A stretch of 64,000 bases of DNA from Pseudomonas sp. Au-Pse12 (GTDB lineage Bacteria; Pseudomonadota; Gammaproteobacteria; Pseudomonadales; Pseudomonadaceae): contig NZ_JAJTTH010000001.1 of NCBI RefSeq assembly GCF_021341665.1, forward strand, positions 310,001-374,000. Direction: 5' to 3'. The position numbers were made by a program, and so were the translations under genes. The stretch's first letter is position 1, and each line of letters starts with the position of its first letter. Below, piece after piece: positions 51,370-60,536 of the stretch. The notes under the pieces were generated by a model, which saw only the letters and a program-made list of their open reading frames with translations, did not search any database and was not told where the DNA came from.

Positions 51370-52829
51370 GCCCGCTGATTCTGATGATCACCGCCGGGGC
51401 CGGTATCGCCCTGCTGCTGTTTCTGGTGCTCAAGTACAAGTTCCAGCCCTTTGTCGCGCTGATGCTGGTGAGCATCCTGGTGGCGCTGGTGGCCGGGGTG
51501 AAACCGGCGGAGCTGGTGGCCACCATCGAAGGCGGCATGGGCAAGACCCTTGGCCACATCGCCATCATCATCGCCCTGGGCGCCATGATCGGCCGCATCA
51601 TCGAGCTGTCCGGCGGTGCCGAGGCCCTGGCCAAGACCCTGATCGAACGCTTCGGCAACCGTCGCACGCCCCTGGCGCTGACTATGGCCGGGTTCATCAT
51701 CGGCGTGCCGGTGTTCTTCGAAGTCGGGGTGATCATCCTTATGCCGCTGGCCTACGGCGTGGCCCGCAGTGCGCGCAAGCCGCTGCTGGTGTTCGCCTTG
51801 CCGATGTGCGCCGCGCTGCTCACCGTGCACGCCTTCCTGCCGCCCCATCCGGGCGCGGTGGCGGCGGCCAGCCAACTGGGGGCGGACCTGGGCCGGGTGC
51901 TGATGTTCGGCCTGCCGCTGACCGCGCTGCTGTGCTATGTCGGCTACCGCGTGGCGGGGCGCATGACCCGGCGCAACTATCCGATGACCGACGATATTCG
52001 CGCCGAAGTCTATGGCCCGCACGTCACCAATGAAGACCTCGCGGCCTGGAACAACGGCGCCGAACAGCCGGCCAGCCCGCAAGCGGTGGCGGCGGTGGCC
52101 CACATGGGCCTGGAGGAATCCACCGGCAGCCTGGCGGCGAAACTGCCGCCGGCGCCACCACCGGGGTTCGGCCTGATCGTCAGCCTGATCCTGCTGCCCA
52201 TCGTGCTGATCCTGCTGGGCACCCTGGCCACCTCGCTGCTGCCGGTGGAATCCACCCTGCGCGGGGTGCTCACCGTACTCGGCGCGCCGTTGGTGGCGCT
52301 GCTGCTGGACACCTTGCTGTGTGCCTGGCTGCTGGGTTCGCGCCGTGGCTGGAGCCGCAATCAGGTGTCCGATGTGATTGGCTCGGCGCTGCCCGGGGTG
52401 GCCATGGTGATCCTGATTGCCGGGGCCGGCGGGGTGTTCGGCAAGGTCCTGGTGGACACCGGGATCGGCGCGGTGGTCTCCGACCTGCTGCGCACCACCG
52501 GCCTGCCGGTCCTGGCCCTGGGCTTTTTGCTGACCATGCTGCTGCGCGCGGTGCAGGGCTCCACCACCGTGGCCCTGGTGACCACGGCCGGGATCATCGC
52601 GCCGCTGATCGCCACCCTCAACCTGAGCCCCAACCACATGGCCCTGCTGTGCCTGGCCATGGGCGGTGGCGGGCTGGCGATGTCCCATATCAACGACGCC
52701 GGGTACTGGATCTTCACCAAGCTGGCCGGGCTCAACGTCGCGGACGGCCTGCGTACCTGGACCCTGATCACCACCTTGCTCGGCACCTTGGGGTTCTGTA
52801 TTACCCTGCTGATCTGGCCGTTTGTCTGA
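51366..52829 (+). CDS. GntP family permease for four-carbon sugar acids
   Basis: A 487-aa, 12- to 14-helix permease of the gluconate:H+ symporter family (ILMITAGAGIALLLFLVLKYKFQPF; HIAIIIALGAMIGRIIELSGGAEALAKTL; FLLTMLLRAVQGSTTVALVTTAGI). Its position between otnC and otnI points to threonate, erythronate or similar acids as the substrate. It has a 186-bp leader with an AAN run and a short upstream ORF, so it may be translated at its own level within the operon. Confidence 0.92.
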   Translation: MSPLILMITAGAGIALLLFLVLKYKFQPFVALMLVSILVALVAGVKPAELVATIEGGMGKTLGHIAIIIALGAMIGRIIELSGGAEALAKTLIERFGNRRTPLALTMAGFIIGVPVFFEVGVIILMPLAYGVARSARKPLLVFALPMCAALLTVHAFLPPHPGAVAAASQLGADLGRVLMFGLPLTALLCYVGYRVAGRMTRRNYPMTDDIRAEVYGPHVTNEDLAAWNNGAEQPASPQAVAAVAHMGLEESTGSLAAKLPPAPPPGFGLIVSLILLPIVLILLGTLATSLLPVESTLRGVLTVLGAPLVALLLDTLLCAWLLGSRRGWSRNQVSDVIGSALPGVAMVILIAGAGGVFGKVLVDTGIGAVVSDLLRTTGLPVLALGFLLTMLLRAVQGSTTVALVTTAGIIAPLIATLNLSPNHMALLCLAMGGGGLAMSHINDAGYWIFTKLAGLNVADGLRTWTLITTLLGTLGFCITLLIWPFV

Positions 52830-52850
52830 CCCTTTGTCCCAGGAGTTCCC

Positions 52851-53633
52851 ATGCCTCGTTTTGCTGCCAACCTCAGCATGCTCTACCCGGAACAGGCCTT
52901 TCTCGAGCGTTTCGCCGCCGCTGCGGCAGACGGCTTCACCGCCGTGGAGTACCTGTTTCCCTACGACTACAGCCCCGCGCAACTGAAACAGCGCCTGGAC
53001 GATCACGGCCTGCAGCAGGCCCTGTTCAATGCGCCGCCCGGTGATTGGGCGGCGGGGGAGCGCGGCATCGTCTCCCTGCCCGGGCGCGAGCAGGAGTTCC
53101 GCCAGGGTTTCGACAAGGCCCTGGAATACGCCGCGGTGCTGGGCAATTCGCGGATCCACGTGATGGCCGGCCTGCTGCCGGCGGAAAGCGACCGCGCCCG
53201 GCACCACGCGGTGTACCTGGAAAACCTGGCCCACGCTGCAGCACAGGCGGCCAAGGCCGGAGTCACGGTGCTGCTGGAACCGATCAACACCCGCGACATG
53301 CCGGGGTTCTTCCTCAACCGCCAGGACCAGGCCCAGGCCATCTGCAAGGAAGTGGGCGCGGCCAACCTCAAGGTGCAGTTCGACTGCTACCACTGCCAGA
53401 TCGTCGAAGGCGACCTGGCGGTAAAACTGCGCCGCGACCTGGCCGGCATCGGCCATATCCAGATCGCCGGGGTGCCGGATCGTCACGAGCCGGATCTTGG
53501 CGAGCTGAACTATCCCTACCTGTTCCAATTGATGGACGAGCTCGGCTATGACGGCTGGGTCGGTTGCGAATACCGCCCGCGTGGCGACACCTCTGCCGGC
53601 CTGCAATGGCTGCGCGACTGGCAGGCGCGCTAA
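52851..53633 (+). CDS. otnI: 2-oxo-tetronate isomerase
   Basis: A 260-aa TIM-barrel enzyme of the hydroxypyruvate isomerase family that interconverts 2-oxo- and 3-oxo-tetronate, linking LtnD to OtnK. Catalytic glutamates fit the [15 protein letters not shown] and [11 protein letters not shown] segments; [13 protein letters not shown] carries metal-site residues. It lies 21 bp after the permease gene with AGGAG upstream, the last step gene in the operon. Confidence 0.94.
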   Translation: MPRFAANLSMLYPEQAFLERFAAAAADGFTAVEYLFPYDYSPAQLKQRLDDHGLQQALFNAPPGDWAAGERGIVSLPGREQEFRQGFDKALEYAAVLGNSRIHVMAGLLPAESDRARHHAVYLENLAHAAAQAAKAGVTVLLEPINTRDMPGFFLNRQDQAQAICKEVGAANLKVQFDCYHCQIVEGDLAVKLRRDLAGIGHIQIAGVPDRHEPDLGELNYPYLFQLMDELGYDGWVGCEYRPRGDTSAGLQWLRDWQAR

Positions 53634-53700
53634 GCGTTCGCCGCCCCTGGCGCCAAGCGCGCCGGGGCCCTCCGATAACAACAAGCACAGGAGTTTTTCC

Positions 53701-54768
53701 ATGCAGCGTCTTGCCTGCCGGGCCGCGCTCGGCCTGATTTTGTCCCTGGGCGGTATGTCCCTGGCCGCAGCCGCGAGCTTGCCGCCGGCCACCGAGGGTG
53801 ATTGGGTCGCCCCGCAGTTCACCTTCCACAACGGCGAACAGCTGGCCAACCTGAAACTGCACTACATCACCCTGGGGGACCCGAAGCACCCGGCGATCCT
53901 CTACCTGCACGGCACCTACCGGCCGGCCAGCGACCTGCTGAGCAAGGATTTTGGCGGTGAACTGTTCGGCCCGGGGCAGCCTCTGGACGCGAGCAAGTAC
54001 TACATCATTGCCACCGACGGCATTGGCGTCGGCCAGTCGAGCAAGCCTTCCGATGGCCTGCGCGCGCGGTTTCCCCAGTACAACTACGACGACATGGTCC
54101 AGGCCCAGTACCGGCTGGTCACCGAAGGGCTGGGGGTCAAGCACCTGCGGCTGATCATCGGCAATTCCATGGGCGGCATGCAGACCTGGCTCTGGGGCCA
54201 GAAATGGCCGCAGATGATGGACGCCCTGGTGCCCATGGCTTCCCAGCCCGGGGAAATGTCCTCGCGCAACTGGATGATGCGCCGCCTGCTGGTGGAGTCG
54301 ATCAAGCAGGACCCGGCCTGGGAGCAGGGCAACTACCGGCAACAGCCGCCGTCCCTGCGCCTGGCCAACGCGCTGTTCGCCACCGGTACCAGCGGCGGCA
54401 CCCTGGCCTATCAGGCCCTGGCGCCGACCCGGGCCCAGGCCGACCAATTGGTGGAGGAGCGCCTCAAGGCCAGCCAGAGCGCCGATGCCAATGACTTCAT
54501 CTACCAGTGGCAATCTTCGGCGGACTACAACGCCGCGCCGGGGCTGGGAAAGATCCAGGCACCAGTGCTGGTGATCAACGCCGCGGATGACGAGCGCAAC
54601 CCGCCGGAAACCGGCACCCTGCAAGCGGCGCTCAAGCAAGTGCAAGATGCCCGCCTGCTGTTGATTCCCGCCAGCGCCGAAACCCGTGGGCATGGCACCA
54701 CCGGCATGGCCCGGTTCTACGCCCGCGAACTGGGGCAGTTCATGGCCGAAACCGAGAAAAAACGCTAG
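53701..54768 (+). CDS. Secreted alpha/beta hydrolase
   Basis: A 355-aa hydrolase with a signal peptide (about 1-25, ending AAAAS) and a MetX-like fold: YLHGTYRP near the oxyanion region, nucleophile in GNSMGGMQTWLW, the Asp strand VLVINAADDERNPPE and His in ETRGHGTTG. It starts 67 bp after otnI with GGAG before it and AAC AAC AAG in the leader, so it probably belongs to the same transcript. A periplasmic lactonase or esterase feeding the four-carbon acid pathway is a reasonable but unproved role. Confidence 0.85.
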   Translation: MQRLACRAALGLILSLGGMSLAAAASLPPATEGDWVAPQFTFHNGEQLANLKLHYITLGDPKHPAILYLHGTYRPASDLLSKDFGGELFGPGQPLDASKYYIIATDGIGVGQSSKPSDGLRARFPQYNYDDMVQAQYRLVTEGLGVKHLRLIIGNSMGGMQTWLWGQKWPQMMDALVPMASQPGEMSSRNWMMRRLLVESIKQDPAWEQGNYRQQPPSLRLANALFATGTSGGTLAYQALAPTRAQADQLVEERLKASQSADANDFIYQWQSSADYNAAPGLGKIQAPVLVINAADDERNPPETGTLQAALKQVQDARLLLIPASAETRGHGTTGMARFYARELGQFMAETEKKR

Positions 54769-54791
54769 CGGCCATGCACGCTCTTGGTGGT

Positions 54792-54915
54792 GAGGGAGCT
54801 TGCTCCCGCTGGGTGGCGCAGCCGCCCCAAACCCGGACGGCGCAACCTTTCAGGTGTTGAGGGGCATCAGGCATTGCGTCTGCTGCGCAGCCGCGCGGGA
54901 GCGAGCGCCCTCGAC
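54792..54915. repeat. REP-type inverted pair
   Basis: GGGAGC-TT-GCTCCC (54794-54807) is a palindrome, and a related inverted element, CGGGAGCGAGCGCCCTCGAC, lies at 54895-54914. The spacing and the GAGGGAGCTTGCTCCC core are typical of Pseudomonas REP doublets. It separates the convergent hydrolase and DeoR genes and may end both transcripts. Confidence 0.65.
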
Positions 54916-54947
54916 ACGGATTGCACGTGTTGAGGCTTACCGCTGAC

Positions 54948-55760
54948 TCAGGATTGTGCCGGCAGGAGCAACTCGACCCCGTGCTTGCGAATCCCGTCCG
55001 CCGCCGCAGGGGTCAGCGCCGCATCGCTGATGATGATGTCGAACTGCTCCAGATCGGCGATCTTGTACATGCCGAAGGTGCCGTACTTGGAGCTGCTGGC
55101 CACCAGCACCACCTGGGTCGCCGATTGCATCGCCACCTGCTTGACCTCGACCTTCAACGCCGACGGCGTGGTGATGCCTCGGCGCAGGTCCCAGGAGCTG
55201 GTGGAGATAAAGGCCACGTCGGTGACCACCTGGCGCAGGGTGGCCACCGCCAGCCCGCCGACACAGGAATGGTTGGAGTGGTCCAACTGCCCGCCGGTAT
55301 GGATCACCGTGACCTGGGGTGCATCCATCAAGGCTTGGGCCACGCCGAAATCGTTGGTGATCACGGTCATCCCCGACAGCGCCTTGATGTACGGCACGAT
55401 CTCCAGGGTGCTGGTGCCGGCGTCCAGGTAGACCGTCATGTCCGCATGCAACAGGCCCGCCGCGAGCTTGGCCATGGCCTGCTTCTGCGGCAGTTCCACC
55501 ACCGCCTTGGACTGATGGCTGGGCTCGCTGTGCAACTGGCTGGCGATGCGCACGCCGCCGGTCACCGAATGGGCGCGGCCTTCCTGTTCCAGCAGGGCGA
55601 TATCCCGGCGCACGGTCATGTGCGAGCAGTCGAACATCTCCATCAACTGATGCACGCTGAGCACCTGATGCTTGCGCAACTGGCGCAGGATCTGCTCGCG
55701 GCGCTGCTCGGGAATCATTGGCGCGCCGCTGTCGCTGGCAAGGTCCTTGGGGGTAGGCAT
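54948..55760 (-). CDS. DeoR family transcriptional regulator
   Basis: A 270-aa regulator: N-terminal DeoR helix-turn-helix (RREQILRQLRKHQVLSVHQLMEMFDCSHMTVRRDIALLEQEG) and a C-terminal sugar-phosphate-sensing domain (YLDAGTSTLEIVPYI; TNDFGVAQAL; STSSWDLRRGITTPS). Many relatives control sugar-acid operons and respond to a phosphorylated intermediate, here plausibly an otnK/otnC product. ATG 55760 has GGAG five bases away. The ATGTTAAAT repeats before ltnD are a candidate target. Confidence 0.9.
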   Translation of the reverse strand: MPTPKDLASDSGAPMIPEQRREQILRQLRKHQVLSVHQLMEMFDCSHMTVRRDIALLEQEGRAHSVTGGVRIASQLHSEPSHQSKAVVELPQKQAMAKLAAGLLHADMTVYLDAGTSTLEIVPYIKALSGMTVITNDFGVAQALMDAPQVTVIHTGGQLDHSNHSCVGGLAVATLRQVVTDVAFISTSSWDLRRGITTPSALKVEVKQVAMQSATQVVLVASSSKYGTFGMYKIADLEQFDIIISDAALTPAAADGIRKHGVELLLPAQS

Positions 55761-55867
55761 TGAAGCTCCGGTTTGGCGGGTCGGCAAAGGCAGAAAACGG
55801 CACGCCATAGTAGCGAATGTAGCTGCTGTGGACGAGATTTAGTGCCGTGCGCGCGTCAGAAAGCGCC

Positions 55868-56458
55868 TCACGGTAGCAGCAGTCGCTTGAGCAGGCGGAT
55901 CAGCGGTTGGCGTGCCTTGCGGCGCTTGAAAGCCCCGGGAATGTGCAGCAGGAAGCTGCGCCAGGGATAGCCGCCGGGATCGCGTTGCGTTGATTCCAGA
56001 TAGTCATGCAGGGCCAGCGCCGATTCGCGGTTGAAAGCCCAGAGCATCTGGCCTTTGTAGACCACGGAAAAATAGGCTTCGCTCGGCCAGTTGAGCGCGT
56101 GACGCGCCGAGTAGTGGCAGTGCTCGCAGTGCAGCGAGCCCAGGTCCAGGCCGTGATCGCGGTACCAGTAGGGTGAGCGCTGCCAGTGGCTGGCAAGGTA
56201 GCCTTCGGGCAACGGGCCCAGGCTCTGCCGTGGGTCGCCATGCAGGCCGGGAAAGTACAGGGCGTAGTGACGGTAGTGCCCGCAACTGTCCTGGTCCCGC
56301 CAGTACTCCAGCCGCGCATGCTCCTGGAAAAAGGGCAGGTCGACCTTGCGTTCGATGGGCCGGGCCACGATGAACTCGAAGCGTGCCTGGGCCGCGCATT
56401 GCGGGCAGTTGAGCGCCAACTGGTGGGGCATGGGGCGCCAGGGGGCAAGGCCGGTCAT
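55868..56458 (-). CDS. Hypothetical protein with two Cys-x2-Cys pairs
   Basis: A 196-aa protein of unknown family. CPQCA near 18 and CEHCH near 110 form a likely zinc-ribbon-type site, with several Trp/Tyr-rich stretches between (YWRDQDSCGHYRHYALYFPG; SHWQRSPYWYRDHGLD). The C-terminus is strongly basic (FKRRKARQPLIRLLKRLLLP). It begins 6 bp after the end of the binding-protein gene, so the two are an operon. ATG 56458 is used; a second ATG nine codons later is possible. Confidence 0.65.
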   Translation of the reverse strand: MTGLAPWRPMPHQLALNCPQCAAQARFEFIVARPIERKVDLPFFQEHARLEYWRDQDSCGHYRHYALYFPGLHGDPRQSLGPLPEGYLASHWQRSPYWYRDHGLDLGSLHCEHCHYSARHALNWPSEAYFSVVYKGQMLWAFNRESALALHDYLESTQRDPGGYPWRSFLLHIPGAFKRRKARQPLIRLLKRLLLP

Positions 56459-56464
56459 GGCGGT

Positions 56465-57202
56465 TCAATCCACCTGCGAGGCCGTGCGGTCGATATGCCA
56501 GCGCTGCATGAGCTGGCGCAGGCTGCCATCGCGCTTCATGCCATCCAGCGCCCGCTGCCAGCGGGCCACCTGGGCCGCGTCGACCTTGGGCGAGAAGGCG
56601 ATGTAGGCGTCCTGGTGCATCAGTGGCATCTGGTAGCGCAACTGATCGAAGGCCAGGCCTTCTTCGGCGGCGAAGGTGCTGACGCTCATGGTGTCGGCCA
56701 CCACGTATTGCACGCGGCCGACGTGCAGCAGGCGCATCATGATTTCCGGGCTGTCGACACCCCATAGGTTGTCCAGGCCCTGTTGCTTGAGGTAGCTGTA
56801 CACCAGCCACCTGCGTGGCACGGCAATCTGCCCTTGGGTCTGGTGCAGGTCGGTGACCGCCGGGCTGTCGCCGTTGCGGGTATAGAGCGCGGTCTCGGTG
56901 CGCATCAGCGGGCCCACCCACTGGTAGCGCGATTCGCGCTCGGCGGTGCGCAAGATGGTGAACACTGCGGTGTCGTCATCGCTTGCGGCGTCGCGCAGGG
57001 CGCGCAGCATCGGCCGCAGCTGGACCTGCACCGTGTCGCCGCTGCGTTGTGCCAGGGCCTCCACGACATCGACGCCGAAGCCCGTCATGCGTTCACCCTG
57101 CTGGAAGTGCAGCGGCGGGTGGTTGTCGGTCAGCATGCGCAATTCGCCAGCATGGGCGGTGAGGCTCAGCAGCGGCAAGAGTGCCTGCAGCATCCATTTC
57201 AT
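56465..57202 (-). CDS. Periplasmic substrate-binding protein, amino-acid type
   Basis: A 245-aa protein with a signal peptide (about 1-19, ending TAHA) and the SBP_bac_3 fold: ELRMLTDNHPPLHFQQGERMTGFGVDVVEALAQRSG, then RESRYQWVGPLMRTETALY, then VADTMSVSTFAAEEG. No transporter genes adjoin it, so it may serve as an orphan binding protein or a solute sensor. ATG 57202 has AAGG upstream. It is divergent from the LprI-type gene. Confidence 0.85.
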   Translation of the reverse strand: MKWMLQALLPLLSLTAHAGELRMLTDNHPPLHFQQGERMTGFGVDVVEALAQRSGDTVQVQLRPMLRALRDAASDDDTAVFTILRTAERESRYQWVGPLMRTETALYTRNGDSPAVTDLHQTQGQIAVPRRWLVYSYLKQQGLDNLWGVDSPEIMMRLLHVGRVQYVVADTMSVSTFAAEEGLAFDQLRYQMPLMHQDAYIAFSPKVDAAQVARWQRALDGMKRDGSLRQLMQRWHIDRTASQVD

Positions 57203-57377
57203 GCAGTGGCCTTGGGGGGATAAAACGCAGAGCTTAGTACGACTCGTCGCCGCCTGTCGCGCTAAAACTACGGGCTCTGTCACGTGCTTTACCGGGCCGT
57301 GCCGGGGTGATTTTGTCGTCGGCAGATCGCTGCGCCGCAGGTATCCTGGCGCGGCCTTTGTTGAATGGAATCTGCCC

Positions 57378-58412
57378 ATGTTCACCCCTCTTGTTCATCC
57401 TCTGCGAGCCAGTGGCTTGCTGCTGGCGCTCCTGGCCTGTGGCCAGGGCGCCCAGGCCAGCAGTTTCGACTGCGCCAAGGCCGCCAGTGCCAGTGAAAAG
57501 GCCATTTGCGCCGACGCCTACACCGCCGGGCTGGACAGCCGGCTGGGCAAAGCCTGGACGGCCGCCCTGGCCGAGGCCAAGGACCCCAAGGCACTGCGCC
57601 TGGGCCAGCGTGAATGGCTCAAGGAGCGCGACCAGTGCCAGGCCGACCTGGGCTGCCTGCGCAGCCAATACCTGAGCCGGCTGATGGTGCTGCGCTATGT
57701 GAACATCCCGTTCAGCTGGCAGGGCACCTGGCAGCGGGTCTCGGTCAGCCCGTTCTATGGCGGTGAGCTGGTGATCCGGCGCAGCGGCGAGGATCGTCTG
57801 AGCTTCGACCTGTCGGCCATGGGCGGTGCCAATTCCGGTGCGCTCGCGGGCAAGCTGCAGCTCAAGGGCGGCGAAGCCCGCTACGGCGTCGAGGGCTGCA
57901 AGCTGCGCTTCACCCCGCGCAACGGCCTGTTGCAGGTGACCCAGGAGGGCGATTCCTATGCCTGCGGCGCCGGCTCGGGGGTGTATTACGACGGGCTCTA
58001 CGTGGCCTCCCGGCAAATCCTGGAGAACCCGTACGACCTGCTGTCCACCGCGCTGGTGCGCACCGAGGAGGAAGACCAGCGAGCCCGGAAGCTGCTGCAA
58101 AAGGATTACCAGACCCTGCTCGACAGCGGCTCGGTGTTCTCCCAGGAGACCTCGGCCGAGCTCAAGGGCGCCGAGGTCACCGACATGTGGTTGCGGGGGC
58201 TGGCCAATACCAATGCGGCGATTTTCGTGCGCGGTGCCCAGGGGCAGCTGTGGGTCGCGCTGCTGGCGGTGGTGGGCCCCACGGATGAGTTGCGGGTGCG
58301 CTACTACACCACCGAGCCCGAGTGGAAGCAGCGCCTGCCGGACGTGCTGTTGAACTGGTACGCAGCACGCCGCAGTGAGGGCAGGCAGCTGCCTCTGGAC
58401 ATGATGCCCTGA
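57378..58412 (+). CDS. LprI-like (DUF1311) secreted protein
   Basis: A 344-aa protein with a signal peptide (about 1-28, ending AQAS) and an N-terminal cysteine-rich domain (SFDCAKAASASEKAICADA, then LDSRLGKAWTAAL, then QREWLKERDQCQADLGCLRSQYLSRL) of the lysozyme-inhibitor LprI family. The longer C-terminal part is beta-rich and not recognised. Some family members inhibit lysozyme; that is only a possibility here. GGAA precedes ATG 57378. Confidence 0.8.
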   Translation: MFTPLVHPLRASGLLLALLACGQGAQASSFDCAKAASASEKAICADAYTAGLDSRLGKAWTAALAEAKDPKALRLGQREWLKERDQCQADLGCLRSQYLSRLMVLRYVNIPFSWQGTWQRVSVSPFYGGELVIRRSGEDRLSFDLSAMGGANSGALAGKLQLKGGEARYGVEGCKLRFTPRNGLLQVTQEGDSYACGAGSGVYYDGLYVASRQILENPYDLLSTALVRTEEEDQRARKLLQKDYQTLLDSGSVFSQETSAELKGAEVTDMWLRGLANTNAAIFVRGAQGQLWVALLAVVGPTDELRVRYYTTEPEWKQRLPDVLLNWYAARRSEGRQLPLDMMP

Positions 58413-58687
58413 GGCAGCGGTGGCCCCGGCCCGCCCACGGTGGGAGGAGCGGGGCGCAGAAATTTCGCCGGGCGGATGCACAAGCCTGCCGGTGCAGCTG
58501 CTAGAGTCTCGGCCCTGGCCGCCTGGATGTCGGCCCGAGGGTGCAGGCACAGGGCGCCAAGCCTCGGCCTGCCGGGCAAATTCCATCAGTTGGTGACGCG
58601 AAGCCATTGTGAGCGTCTACGACCTTAGCAAGTGACACTGCCGCCGCCGTTACCGGCGCCTGGCACATTGAAATTGGGAGATTGTGA

Positions 58688-59884
58688 ATGGTCATCAAAC
58701 CCCGCGTTCGCGGCTTTATCTGTGTGACGACCCATCCGGTGGGTTGCGAAGCCAACGTCAAGCAACAGATCGATTACGTCACCCAGCAGGGCGCCATCGA
58801 CGCAGGGCCGAAGAACGTACTGGTCCTCGGCGCCTCCACCGGCTACGGCCTGGCCGCGCGGATCACCGCCGCCTTTGGTTGCGGTGCCAACACCCTGGGC
58901 GTGTTCTTCGAACGCGGCAGCGTTGACGGCAAGCTGGGCACCGCCGGCTGGTACAACACCGCGGCATTCCACAAGTTCGCCGAAGAAAAGGGCCTGTACG
59001 CCAAGAGCATCAACGGCGACGCCTTCTCCGATGCGGTCAAGGCCGAAACCATCGAGACCATCAAGCGCGACCTGGGCAAGATCGACCTGGTGGTCTACAG
59101 CCTGGCCGCCCCGCGCCGCACCCACCCCAAGACCGGTGAAGTGCTGAGCTCGACCCTCAAGCCGCTGGGCAAGTCCGTGACCCTGCGCGGTGTCGACACC
59201 GACAAGGAAATCGTCAAGGAAACCACCCTGCAGCCGGCGACCCAGGAAGAGATCGACGGCACCGTGGCGGTGATGGGCGGCGAAGACTGGCAGATGTGGA
59301 TCGACGCCCTGCACGAAGCCGGTGTCCTGGCTGAAGGTGCGAAAACCACCGCCTTCACCTACCTGGGCGAGAAGCTGACCCACGATATCTACTGGAACGG
59401 TTCGATTGGCGAAGCCAAGAAGGACCTGGACCAGAAAGTCATCGGCATGCGCCAGCAACTGGCCGACCTGGGCGGCGACGCTCGCGTTTCGGTGCTCAAG
59501 GCCGTGGTGACCCAGGCCAGCTCGGCGATCCCGATCATGCCGCTGTACCTGTCGCTGCTGTTCAAGGTGATGAAGGAGCAGGGCAGCCACGAAGGTTGCA
59601 TCGAGCAGGTCTACGGCCTGTACAAGGACAGCCTGTACAACAGCGAGCCGGTGATCGACCAGGAAGGCCGCCTGCGCGCCGACTACAAGGAGCTGCAACC
59701 GCAGGTCCAGGACCGGGTCAAGCAGCTGTGGGACCAGGTGACCAGCGAGAACCTCTACGAAATGACTGATTTCGTCGGTTACAAGCAAGAGTTCCTGCGC
59801 CTGTTCGGTTTCGAGATCGAAGGGGTCGACTACGAAGCCGACGTCGATCCGGACGTGAAGATCAGCAACCTGATCCAGCTGTAA
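58688..59884 (+). CDS. fabV: Trans-2-enoyl-[ACP]/CoA reductase FabV
   Basis: A 398-aa NADH-dependent enoyl reductase finishing each fatty-acid elongation cycle. The YX8K active site is exact at Tyr235 and Lys244 ([10 protein letters not shown]), with the cofactor site [12 protein letters not shown] near 48-59. FabV is far larger than FabI and is known to be naturally insensitive to triclosan. GGGAG lies before ATG 58688. A terminator follows. Confidence 0.97.
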   Translation: MVIKPRVRGFICVTTHPVGCEANVKQQIDYVTQQGAIDAGPKNVLVLGASTGYGLAARITAAFGCGANTLGVFFERGSVDGKLGTAGWYNTAAFHKFAEEKGLYAKSINGDAFSDAVKAETIETIKRDLGKIDLVVYSLAAPRRTHPKTGEVLSSTLKPLGKSVTLRGVDTDKEIVKETTLQPATQEEIDGTVAVMGGEDWQMWIDALHEAGVLAEGAKTTAFTYLGEKLTHDIYWNGSIGEAKKDLDQKVIGMRQQLADLGGDARVSVLKAVVTQASSAIPIMPLYLSLLFKVMKEQGSHEGCIEQVYGLYKDSLYNSEPVIDQEGRLRADYKELQPQVQDRVKQLWDQVTSENLYEMTDFVGYKQEFLRLFGFEIEGVDYEADVDPDVKISNLIQL

Positions 59885-59906
59885 TCCTGACGTAGCGTTT
59901 CACTGC

Positions 59907-59938
59907 AACGCCCCTCAAGCCTGAGGGGCGTTGTCGTT
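59907..59938. terminator. Rho-independent terminator after fabV
   Basis: Eleven-base arms AACGCCCCTCA (59907-59917) and TGAGGGGCGTT (59922-59932), with a short T-rich tail on the plus strand. It may also serve the convergent thioesterase gene. Confidence 0.8.
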
Positions 59939-59943
59939 TCTGG

Positions 59944-60384
59944 TCAGGCCAACTTCACGTTCATGGTGATCTGCGCCGTGAACACGGCCTGGTCCTCCTC
60001 GTTGAAGGCGGTTACCGCCACCACCTTGTCGCCGGCACTGGCCCAGTCCACGGCGCTGCCATCAGCCACCGTACGCACGCTGCCCTTGGCCTTGGCCAGG
60101 TATTGCACGCTCATGCCTTTGGGAATCCAACGCGCGCCGGCGGGAATGCTGGCGTCGGTCATGACCCCGGCCGCCAGTTCCGCGGCGTTGCACAGGGCGA
60201 TGGCGTGCACCGTGCCCAGGTGATTGGTGATCTCCCGGCGAAACGGCAGCCGCACCTGGCAATGGCCGGGCTGCAGCTCGTCGATCAACGGGTTGATGGT
60301 GGCGAAGTAGGGCGCCATCTGGCAGGCCATCTGGGTGAATTTTTCCGCGCCGGCGGAATTGAACATGCTGAGCACCTGACTCAT
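59944..60384 (-). CDS. Hotdog-fold thioesterase (DUF4442, PaaI-like)
   Basis: A 146-aa hotdog protein of the DUF4442 type (PLIDELQPGHCQVRLPFRREITNHLGTVHAIALCNAAELAAG, then GMSVQYLAKAKGSV, then FTAQITMNVKLA). Family members hydrolyse acyl-CoA thioesters. It is divergent from a TetR regulator, with two matched operator-like sites between them, so it is probably repressed by that protein. Confidence 0.85.
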   Translation of the reverse strand: MSQVLSMFNSAGAEKFTQMACQMAPYFATINPLIDELQPGHCQVRLPFRREITNHLGTVHAIALCNAAELAAGVMTDASIPAGARWIPKGMSVQYLAKAKGSVRTVADGSAVDWASAGDKVVAVTAFNEEDQAVFTAQITMNVKLA

Positions 60385-60416
60385 GGAAATGCCTCTTGCA
60401 GGGTTATCGGGATTAA

Positions 60417-60451
60417 ACAGAATAATATTCTGTAAAAGAACAATATTCTGC
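60417..60451. promoter_or_regulatory. Tandem operators between thioesterase and TetR genes
   Basis: ACAGAATAATATTCTGT (60417-60433) is a perfect inverted repeat around a 3-bp centre. AAAGAACAATATTCTGC (60435-60451) matches it at 14 of 17 positions and lies exactly 18 bp on. The AT-rich block sits 33-67 bp from the thioesterase start. It is a likely TetR binding site. Confidence 0.65.
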
Positions 60452-60536
60452 TAAGCGAAAATCTGTCAAGCTGCCAGGCCTGTGCAAACCGGGCCGAGGG
60501 GCCCGCTTCCGTGAACCTGCGAGGACCTGTCAAGCC

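Noticed and set aside
51150..53849. 899-codon open frame on the minus strand
   Set aside because: Antisense to the GntP permease and otnI genes; low-complexity Gln/His/Gly-rich translation.
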